From contig PXAI01000061.1 in NCBI GenBank assembly GCA_003567135.1, forward strand, positions 1-5,713: a stretch of 5,713 nt of DNA. The letters are read 5' to 3'. This DNA is from Balneolia bacterium. Lineage in GTDB: Bacteria > Bacteroidota > Rhodothermia > Balneolales > Cyclonatronaceae. Every line of letters starts with the position of its first letter. Positions within the stretch are counted from its first letter, which is position 1. The translations under genes and the position numbers were made by a program. Below, one piece after another: positions 1 through 5,713 of the stretch. Under the pieces are notes generated by a model that searched no databases, was not told the origin of the DNA, and saw only the letters and a list, made by a program, of their open reading frames with translations.

Positions 1-858
1 AACAGCATCCCGCAGGATTCTCTTCCGATGATTCCGGAAACCGTTCGGCTGGCTCACATCGTAGCCATCCCGCCTCCGATGCAGGAAGCGCGTCAGGCTG
101 CACGTCAAAAAGCCGGCGCACTGCGTGACTCCCTCCTAAACCACGGCGCTGATTTCGAAGAGCTTGCCCGCCGTCACAGCCATGGCCCCGGAGCTGCCAA
201 CGGCGGATTTCTCCCGATGATGCCCATGAGCGACCTCGTTTCTGAATACTCAGCCGCCGCCGCAGCCCTTCAGCCCGGAGAGATTTCTGAAGTCGTTGAA
301 ACCCAGTTCGGTTTTCACGTAATTCGTCTGAACCGCAGAGTCGGCGATCAGATTGAGACTAATCACATTCTCATTCAGGTTCAGGAAGATCAGGCCGATG
401 AACAGGCCGCGATCACAAAACTTGAGGCTATACGCGACAGCGTGGAAACGCAGGGCAAATCCTTTTTCGACATGGCCAGAAGATATTCTGAAGATAAAAA
501 CACGGCACCGTTTGGAGGCCGCCTCTCCAATCCTCAAACCGGCCAGAGAAGACTTGCTGTTAACGAAATTGATTCAGACCTGTACCGCACCGTTCTCCTG
601 CTGGATGATCCGGGCGATATTTCCGAACCGCGATCTTTCACTACCGGCGAACGTGATAACCGCCGCAGAGCATACCGCATTGTGAAGCTGATTGAGCGGA
701 TTCCTGAGCACCTTGCAAATCTGGAGCAGGATTACGAAATCATCGAAAACTTTGCGCGTCAGCAGAAAACTATGCAGGAATTTGATAAATGGCTTCGTGA
801 AATCAGAGAAGAAGTTTATATAGAATACCGGATCGATTCACCCTACGCTTCGCGTTAA
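1..858 (+). CDS. surA: SurA-like peptidyl-prolyl isomerase/periplasmic chaperone, C-terminal part (5' end outside window)
   Basis: The reading frame is open to the left edge, so the start, signal peptide and SurA-type N-terminal chaperone segment are missing; the Met at base 28 is internal, not a real start. The visible 285 residues hold two parvulin (rotamase) domains in tandem. The first spans about residues 15-110 (opening VRLAHIV, a GGFLP turn, closing FGFHVIRL). The second spans about 119-231 (opening ETNHILI, a FGGRLS turn, closing AYRIVKL). A charged C-terminal helix follows (about 238-280), as in SurA proteins. Known for the family: SurA assists folding and delivery of outer-membrane proteins in the periplasm and catalyses cis-trans isomerisation at proline. 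Domain 1 keeps both histidines of the parvulin active site. Domain 2 keeps the first but has Tyr-Arg where the last is expected, so it may be a binding domain only. The gene lies 60 bases before the MoxR gene on the same strand. It could instead be a PpiD/PrsA-like paralogue, since these genomes often carry several; the parvulin assignment itself is firm. Confidence 0.85.
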   Translation, partial: NSIPQDSLPMIPETVRLAHIVAIPPPMQEARQAARQKAGALRDSLLNHGADFEELARRHSHGPGAANGGFLPMMPMSDLVSEYSAAAAALQPGEISEVVETQFGFHVIRLNRRVGDQIETNHILIQVQEDQADEQAAITKLEAIRDSVETQGKSFFDMARRYSEDKNTAPFGGRLSNPQTGQRRLAVNEIDSDLYRTVLLLDDPGDISEPRSFTTGERDNRRRAYRIVKLIERIPEHLANLEQDYEIIENFARQQKTMQEFDKWLREIREEVYIEYRIDSPYASR

Positions 859-918
859 GCAGGCATCGAAAACAGTTTTAAACCGGTAATTCAGGATTTT
901 AATTATTAAACAGAACAC

Positions 919-1911
919 ATGACGCTCAACAGCAAAGAAGCCGAAAAGGCCGCCGCGGATTTTCATAAAGCATTTTATGACCTCAGAAGTGAAATCAGCA
1001 AAGTAGTCGTCGGGCAAACGCATATTGTTGATAATCTGCTTATCAGCCTTTTTTCGAGAGGACACTGCGTTCTGATTGGTGTGCCCGGCCTTGCTAAAAC
1101 GCTTTTGATTCGTACGCTGGCCGAAACCCTGAACCTCACGTTCAGCCGGATCCAGTTCACGCCCGATCTTATGCCGGGTGATATCACCGGAACAGAAATT
1201 ATTGAGGAAGACCGCACCACCGGCGAGAAGAAGTTCCGCTTTTTTAAAGGCCCGGTTTTTGCCAACATCGTGCTTGCGGATGAGATCAACCGTACGCCTC
1301 CCAAAACGCAGGCCGCGCTTCTCGAGGCGATGCAGGAATACAGAGTAACGGCCTCGGGAACAACATACGATCTGGAGCAGCCTTTCTTTGTTCTGGCTAC
1401 GCAAAACCCTATCGAGCAGGAAGGAACCTATCCTCTGCCCGAAGCGCAGCTCGACCGTTTTATGTTCAACCTCTGGCTCGATTATCCGGGCTTTCAGGAT
1501 GAGATGGAGATTGTCAGCCGCACCACCAAGCCTTCTGATGTAAAGCTGAAGTCCATTTTAACGGCGGAAGAAATCATCAAATTTCAGAAGCTGACGCGTG
1601 AAGTTCCGGTGCCGGACAGCGTTCTTGAGCACGCCGTGAAAATTGTGAACATGACGCGTCCTGCCAATGAACTGGCTCCTGATTTTGTGAAACAGTACAT
1701 GACCTGGGGAGCCGGCCCGCGTGCTTCACAGTATCTTATTCTCGGCGGTAAAACGCGCGCGCTTTCACAGGGACGCTTCAACGTTACCGAGGAAGATGTG
1801 AACGCAATTGCCATTCCGGTACTCAGGCACCGAATCGTAAATAACTACGCCGCAGAGGCCGAAGGAATCAAGCCACAGGATCTGATTACCCGCATACTGG
1901 AGCATGTCTGA
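919..1911 (+). CDS. moxR: MoxR-family AAA+ ATPase
   Basis: This complete 330-residue protein has the usual MoxR length and motif order. Walker A is GVPGLAKT (54-61), with Lys60 and Thr61 for nucleotide binding. Walker B is IVLADE (117-122), with Asp121 and Glu122 for Mg2+ and hydrolysis. Sensor 1 is ATQNP (160-164), the likely arginine finger is Arg180 in LDRF, and sensor 2 is Arg268 in GAGPRAS. The C-terminal lid helices run to the end. MoxR proteins form cytoplasmic hexameric rings and act as ATP-driven chaperones that activate or insert metal into client complexes, normally with a vWA-domain partner. The ATG at 919 is the first start after an in-frame TAA at 907-909, and no clear Shine-Dalgarno sequence precedes it. 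The next gene, 40 bases downstream, encodes a membrane vWA protein, the expected partner type. The DUF58 gene that often directly follows moxR is absent. The family call is very secure; the client is unknown. Confidence 0.96.
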   Translation: MTLNSKEAEKAAADFHKAFYDLRSEISKVVVGQTHIVDNLLISLFSRGHCVLIGVPGLAKTLLIRTLAETLNLTFSRIQFTPDLMPGDITGTEIIEEDRTTGEKKFRFFKGPVFANIVLADEINRTPPKTQAALLEAMQEYRVTASGTTYDLEQPFFVLATQNPIEQEGTYPLPEAQLDRFMFNLWLDYPGFQDEMEIVSRTTKPSDVKLKSILTAEEIIKFQKLTREVPVPDSVLEHAVKIVNMTRPANELAPDFVKQYMTWGAGPRASQYLILGGKTRALSQGRFNVTEEDVNAIAIPVLRHRIVNNYAAEAEGIKPQDLITRILEHV

Positions 1912-1951
1912 TCCCCGTTTCAGCATTCACCTCAACATCTGAGAACGAAAC

Positions 1952-4072
1952 ATGATCAGCGGATTTGAATCCGATATTGCCATCCTGCTTCTTTTTGTAA
2001 GTATCATTGCTTCATACCTTGTTGCATGGTGGACATACGGCGCCGCGGATCAGCTTCCGAAAACCGCCCGCTACGGCAACATTTTTCTGCGCGGCACGGC
2101 CATTCTGATTCTCCTGCTGCTACTCTTCAATCCCGCCGTTGAGCGAACCGAATCCGAGCTCCAGCGAAATAATATCGCAGTCCTGATGGATAACTCGCTG
2201 AGCGTCACCATCAATAAAGGTGACTGGGACGGCGAAGAATCGTACCGCGAAGTAATCAGTCAGCTTCCTGTTGATGACCGCGATGAAGTAAACTATCACG
2301 TGTACGGATTTGATTCGAGGCTCTTCCCCACCACGCTCGACTCCCTCCCGCTAAACGGAACCACGACCGATATCCACCGGAGCGTCTCAGGATTATTTCA
2401 GCGGGATACAGTGCACGATGCGGCGATTCTGGTTACGGATGGCATCGTGAATCGCGGCCGTGATCCCCTTTCCATGATTGTTTCAGGCGGAATACCCTTT
2501 TACACCGTAGCCATTGGCGATACAACCCAGCTTCGGGATGTGCTCGTGAGAAACGTATTTCACAATGAAACGGCCTACACAAATTCCAGAATGCCGGTTA
2601 CGGTTGAGGTGTTGAACGACGGCCTTCCGGACGAAGACATCCGCGTAAACTTGTACAGAGACGGAAACCTTGAGGATCAGAAATCCTTTCGCACGACCGA
2701 AAGCCGCTCGGTTCACACGCTTGAGTTTGAGGTTGCTTTTGTAGATCCCGGCACGAAACGATTCCGCGTGGAAATTCCCGAAGTTGATGGCGAATGGACG
2801 ACCGCCAACAACACGCGCTCTTTTGTGGTCGAAGTAAATGATGATCAGATCAACATTTTGCATATTGCGTTTGAGGTTCACCCTGATGTGAGCACGGTCA
2901 GGAATATGCTTGCTTCTGATGAAAGCGTGAACCTGAACCGGTTAACCTGGCTTCGCGAAGACCGCTTTATTGAAGGATCGCTTCCATCCAGAGCCGATAC
3001 GCTGGATTTGATTGTGCTTCAGGGTTTTCCCAATGAGTTCGTGCCCGATTTCGTAGCTCAGGAAGTGGCTTCGCTGGCATCGAATACTTCTCTGATGATA
3101 TTGTCGTCGCCGGGCATGCAGACTGAACGATTGACGAATTTACTTTCAAACGCCAATCCCCTTCGACCGTCTGGACAAAATACTTCATCGGAGCCGATAC
3201 AGTTTTCCGTTCGGCCTGAAGCTGTCGATCATCCCATCATGGAACTTCAGGAAGCGGATTTATCGCGTACGCCAAATCTGGGAGGATTTTTCAGGGATAT
3301 GGAAGCCTCCGGCGACAGCCGTATTCTGATGAACGCCATGTTCCGCGGATCAGATACGGGTTTGCCAATACTTGCGGTTCGTGAACTCGGCAATCAACGG
3401 ATTGCACAGCTGAATGCGCATCACCTCTTTCGCCTGCAGCAGCACACCGATTCCGATACCAGGGAATTTCTCCGCGGACTCATTCTCAATATGGCCGACT
3501 GGGCCAGCACGGAACCCGATGACCGCTTGCTGGTCATTCGCCCGACCTCCTCCAGTTTTGAGGAAGGCGAACCGGTTACGTTTCAGGGCACGCTCGTTAA
3601 TGAAAGCGGTCAGCCCGAAACGCGCGGCCGGGTTGAGCTGAGTATCACCGATGAAGATGGTGAATCCTACTCCTACACCATGCAGCACCGCGGTAACGGC
3701 CGTTTCTCCCTTGAAACCCAAAGCTTTCCAGCCGGAGAATACGAATGGGAAGCCGATGCCTATCGCGGAAACGATCGCATAGATGAAATCTCCGGCCGCT
3801 TCAACGTAAACGAAACCAACCTCGAATTCACCGACACCGTCCGCCGCGACGACCGCCTCCGCCTCATCGCCTCCGAAACCGGCGGCGCCTTCTTCGTCTT
3901 CGACGATATGGCCGCCCTCAGAGACTCCCTCCAGTCAGCCGGCCTGCTCGATTACCGCGAAGAACGGTTTACCTCCGTGATGCGGTTCCACCGAAGCCTC
4001 TTCTGGTTTATGATTGTGCTGGTGCTGTTTACGACCGAATGGGGAATTCGGAAGTGGCATAATATGCCTTGA
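1952..4072 (+). CDS. Membrane-anchored vWA-domain protein with probable CARDB-like and glutamine-amidotransferase-like regions
   Basis: This complete 706-residue protein starts at the first ATG after an in-frame TGA (1940-1942). Two hydrophobic helices lie at about residues 9-27 and 47-60, and a third near the C-terminus at about 683-695, so most of the protein is probably one large extracytoplasmic region. A compact vWA domain (about 74-190) shows the MIDAS metal site: DNSLS at 80-84 (Asp80, Ser82, Ser84), a Thr run at 137-139 and the TDG motif with Asp163. Residues about 195-297 look like a CARDB/Ig-type beta sandwich. Residues about 299-520 resemble the amidotransferase-like fold found in large vWA proteins of this kind, and 530-620 look like another beta sandwich. 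These last domain calls come from sequence style only. The protein contains no cysteine, so a Cys-dependent amidotransferase activity is excluded. It is probably the partner or client of the MoxR ATPase encoded just upstream. Codon use becomes strongly C-ending near 3780-3960. The function is unknown; a role in envelope assembly or stress is an inference. Confidence 0.88.
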   Translation: MISGFESDIAILLLFVSIIASYLVAWWTYGAADQLPKTARYGNIFLRGTAILILLLLLFNPAVERTESELQRNNIAVLMDNSLSVTINKGDWDGEESYREVISQLPVDDRDEVNYHVYGFDSRLFPTTLDSLPLNGTTTDIHRSVSGLFQRDTVHDAAILVTDGIVNRGRDPLSMIVSGGIPFYTVAIGDTTQLRDVLVRNVFHNETAYTNSRMPVTVEVLNDGLPDEDIRVNLYRDGNLEDQKSFRTTESRSVHTLEFEVAFVDPGTKRFRVEIPEVDGEWTTANNTRSFVVEVNDDQINILHIAFEVHPDVSTVRNMLASDESVNLNRLTWLREDRFIEGSLPSRADTLDLIVLQGFPNEFVPDFVAQEVASLASNTSLMILSSPGMQTERLTNLLSNANPLRPSGQNTSSEPIQFSVRPEAVDHPIMELQEADLSRTPNLGGFFRDMEASGDSRILMNAMFRGSDTGLPILAVRELGNQRIAQLNAHHLFRLQQHTDSDTREFLRGLILNMADWASTEPDDRLLVIRPTSSSFEEGEPVTFQGTLVNESGQPETRGRVELSITDEDGESYSYTMQHRGNGRFSLETQSFPAGEYEWEADAYRGNDRIDEISGRFNVNETNLEFTDTVRRDDRLRLIASETGGAFFVFDDMAALRDSLQSAGLLDYREERFTSVMRFHRSLFWFMIVLVLFTTEWGIRKWHNMP

Positions 4073-4074
4073 GG

Positions 4075-4107
4075 GAATTCAGAGTTCAGAATTCGAGTAT
4101 TCAGAAT
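4075..4107. repeat. Short TTCAGA/GAATTC repeat cluster
   Basis: TTCAGA occurs three times (4078-4083, 4085-4090, 4100-4105), and GAATTC occurs at 4075-4080 and 4089-4094, with another copy at 4044-4049 inside the end of the vWA gene. TTCAGAATTC and ATTCAGAAT are near-palindromic. The cluster starts three bases after the vWA stop codon. It may be slippage-generated filler or a repeat seed at a recombination border; no function can be assigned from the sequence. Confidence 0.5.
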
Positions 4108-4152
4108 GGTGGTTTGCTGATGAATCTAAGTGAACTGCCCCCTTTATTAATT

Positions 4153-4179
4153 GGTCAAAATGATAATTTGAACCTTTTT
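4153..4179 (+). terminator. Possible weak intrinsic terminator of the moxR-vWA unit
   Basis: GGTCAAA (4153-4159) pairs with TTTGA-A-CC (4167-4174), leaving one bulged A at 4172 and a 7-base loop. Five Ts follow at once (4175-4179). The polarity fits termination of plus-strand transcription coming from the vWA gene. The stem is short and AT-rich with only three G-C pairs, so it would be a weak terminator; it may also be chance, or part of an IS end. Confidence 0.35.
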
Positions 4180-4204
4180 ATTGCTAAGATTGGGCGCTGT
4201 TTCT

Positions 4205-5713
4205 TCAGTCTGCTGTTAACTCTTTGGCAATAATCTCTGCCTGTTTCAGTACCGTTTCTGTTGCCAGTTTTTGCATGTCTGGTGGATAGCCATATTGTCT
4301 TAGCGTTCGTTTGATGATGACTTTCAGTTTTGCCCGGACACTTTCCTTAATTGTCCAGTCGATGGATGCGTTTTTCTTAACCCTTTCTGTCAGTATTACT
4401 GCGAGTTCTCTGAGTTTATCTTGCTGCATGAGTTGCTTTGCACTTTCGTTATTTGCAACTGCTGTGTAAAAAGCATATTCAAAATCAGAGAGTCCAAGGT
4501 ATTTCGCTTCACTGTCCATTTTAACAATCTCCTTGCTGAGATTGATCAGTTCTTCCATCACTTCCGCAGCTGTCAAAATCTTGTTGTGGTACTTTTTGAT
4601 GGAATTCTCCAACATTTCTTTGAGCGACTTGCTCTTAACCAGATTCTTTTTGGAACGTGCCTTTATCTCGTCATTAAGTAGCTTTTTCAAAACTTCCAGC
4701 GCCACATTTTTGTGTTCCATTCCTTTCAGTTCCATCAGAAAGTCTTCCGATAGAATGGAAATGTCAGGTTTCTTAATTCCTGCTGCATCAAACACATCAA
4801 TCACCTGTTCTGAAACCAAAGCTTGATCTATGACTTGTCGGATGGTGGTTTCAATTTCTTCGTCCGTTCTTCCTGTGCCTGTACTGTCAAACTTGGCTAA
4901 TCTTGCCTTAACTGCCTGAAAGAATGAAACTTCATCCTTTACGTCCATGGCCTGTTCATGCGGAACGGCAATTGCAAAAGCTTTCGAAAGAGCTGTTACT
5001 TCAGTGATGAAACGTTTCTTGCCATCTTCCAAGCCGAGAATGTGTTCTTCGGCAGCTAAGATCATGGAAAGCTTCTTATCGGTTTCTGCCTGAAAGTAAT
5101 CTTCGTAAGGGAATCCATTAAACATCTGGGAAACGACTTCCATCTTTTCAAGCATTAACTTTACTGCTTGTTCCTGGGCTATGGTCGGATCTCCTTTTCC
5201 ACCTGCATCTGAGTAGAAGGAAAGTGCCTTTTTCAAGTCAGAAGCAATGCCCAAATAGTCCACTACCAAACCACCGGGTTTGTCTTTGTAAACACGATTA
5301 ACCCTTGCAATAGCCTGCATCAGGTTATGGCCTTTCATGGGTTTGTCAATGTACAGCGTGTGCATACTGGGCGCATCAAATCCTGTAAGCCACATATCCC
5401 GAACGATCACCAGTTTCAATTCATCTTCCGGGTCTTTCATGCGATCGGCAAGGGCTCTGCGTTGTTGCTTGGTGGTGTGGTGTTTGGCGATTTTGGCTCC
5501 ATCAGAAGATGCAGAAGTCATAACGACCTTAATCACGCCTTTGTCCAAATCATCAGAATGCCAGTCGGGTCTTATTTTGATAATCTCATCATACAATTCA
5601 GCAGCTATGCGTCTTGACATGGCGACAATCATTCCCTTACCTTCAAATACTTCCTGTCGCTGATTGAAATGCTCAATAATATCGTTGGCAACATTCTTAA
5701 CTCGGTTTTCACT
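4205..5713 (-). CDS. hsdR: Type I restriction enzyme R subunit (HsdR), C-terminal half (5' end outside window)
   Basis: The minus-strand frame stays open past the ATG at 5632 to the right edge, adding 27 residues ending EVFEGKG before MIVAMSRR, so that ATG is internal and the gene is cut by the window. The visible 502 residues are about half of a usual HsdR of roughly 1000. They include the second RecA-like lobe of the superfamily 2 motor: a GMIVAMSRRIA strand (residues 27-37), motif V with the LTGFDAP core (about 109-115), and motif VI QAIARVNR (133-140) with its arginine fingers. The rest matches the helical C-terminal region seen in HindI-type R subunits (DUF3387 family), including the near-terminal YGYPPD and LKQAE signature. 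HsdR translocates DNA using ATP and cuts unmethylated DNA as part of an R2M2S complex. The N-terminal nuclease domain, Walker A and DEAD-type box lie outside, as do hsdM and hsdS. No frameshift or stop is seen in the visible part. GC is lower than in the neighbouring cluster in most samples, which fits horizontal acquisition. Confidence 0.95.
   Translation of the reverse strand, partial: SENRVKNVANDIIEHFNQRQEVFEGKGMIVAMSRRIAAELYDEIIKIRPDWHSDDLDKGVIKVVMTSASSDGAKIAKHHTTKQQRRALADRMKDPEDELKLVIVRDMWLTGFDAPSMHTLYIDKPMKGHNLMQAIARVNRVYKDKPGGLVVDYLGIASDLKKALSFYSDAGGKGDPTIAQEQAVKLMLEKMEVVSQMFNGFPYEDYFQAETDKKLSMILAAEEHILGLEDGKKRFITEVTALSKAFAIAVPHEQAMDVKDEVSFFQAVKARLAKFDSTGTGRTDEEIETTIRQVIDQALVSEQVIDVFDAAGIKKPDISILSEDFLMELKGMEHKNVALEVLKKLLNDEIKARSKKNLVKSKSLKEMLENSIKKYHNKILTAAEVMEELINLSKEIVKMDSEAKYLGLSDFEYAFYTAVANNESAKQLMQQDKLRELAVILTERVKKNASIDWTIKESVRAKLKVIIKRTLRQYGYPPDMQKLATETVLKQAEIIAKELTAD

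Larger units (their letters stand above)
4073..4204. other. Convergent intergenic region between vWA gene and hsdR
   Basis: This 132-base AT-rich spacer separates the plus-strand cluster from the convergent hsdR gene. It holds three TTCAGA repeats near its left end, a run of Cs at 4137-4142, a weak stem followed by five Ts, and no credible reading frame. From 4131 rightwards it resembles the terminal inverted repeat of some IS3-family elements, which would make it a remnant; this is a weak call from memory. The right part ends at the hsdR stop codon. Confidence 0.7.

Noticed and set aside
859..918. Possible promoter in the AT-rich gap before the MoxR gene
   Set aside because: I could not place a convincing pair of promoter boxes, neither sigma-70 type nor the Bacteroidota TTTG/TAnnTTTG type, so no feature was listed.
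838..1404. 188-codon minus-strand reading frame opposite the MoxR gene
   Set aside because: It lies antisense to a gene with complete AAA+ motifs, and its translation is rich in Arg, Lys and Cys with no recognisable domain; it is a shadow.
2483..2881. 132-codon minus-strand frame inside the vWA gene
   Set aside because: It is fully antisense to a well-supported coding region, with no domain-like features.
4075..4107. CRISPR-like or attachment-site reading of the TTCAGA repeats
   Set aside because: The units are only six to ten bases, unevenly spaced, with no spacers, no tRNA and no integrase nearby.
5630..5632. ATG as the start of a short stand-alone helicase-C protein
   Set aside because: The frame continues upstream to the window edge with typical HsdR sequence, so this Met is internal.
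5327..5663. Two overlapping plus-strand frames of about 100 codons opposite hsdR
   Set aside because: They oppose the conserved helicase motifs of HsdR and show no protein-like pattern.

Overview
This window looks like chromosomal DNA from a Gram-negative bacterium of the Bacteroidota/Balneolota/Rhodothermota kind. The assignment is an inference. It rests on the protein style (a SurA-like periplasmic isomerase next to a MoxR ATPase and a large membrane-anchored von Willebrand A protein), mid-range GC, and the lack of clear Shine-Dalgarno sequences before the starts. No taxonomic marker gene is present.

Layout: bases 1-4072 hold three plus-strand genes in a row. First is the 3' part of a SurA-like peptidyl-prolyl isomerase/chaperone (cut by the left edge). 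After a 60-base gap comes a complete MoxR-type AAA+ ATPase, and after 40 bases a complete 706-residue membrane vWA protein. Bases 4073-4204 are a short AT-rich intergenic region with repeats and a weak terminator-like hairpin. From 4205 to the right edge, on the minus strand, lies the C-terminal half of HsdR, the motor/nuclease subunit of a Type I restriction-modification enzyme. Its start and its hsdM/hsdS partners are outside the window.

How the genes work together: MoxR ATPases usually work with vWA-domain partners as chaperone-like systems, so the ATPase and the membrane vWA protein probably act as a pair at the inner membrane, with most of the vWA protein predicted to face the periplasm. 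The SurA-like protein is an envelope folding factor and may belong to the same transcription unit. HsdR converges on this cluster, is poorer in GC where sampled, and belongs to a defence system, so the 4073-4204 interval looks like the border of an accessory insertion.

The main points for a second look are: a MoxR-vWA pair without the DUF58 gene often found between them; a vWA protein with no cysteine at all, which rules out classical amidotransferase catalysis; a second parvulin domain that has lost its C-terminal histidine; a short segment of very high GC near the end of the vWA gene; and a possible IS3-like end in the intergenic border. I did not find a clearly new system. No RNA gene or CRISPR array was seen, and no gene-free stretch exceeds 300 bases.
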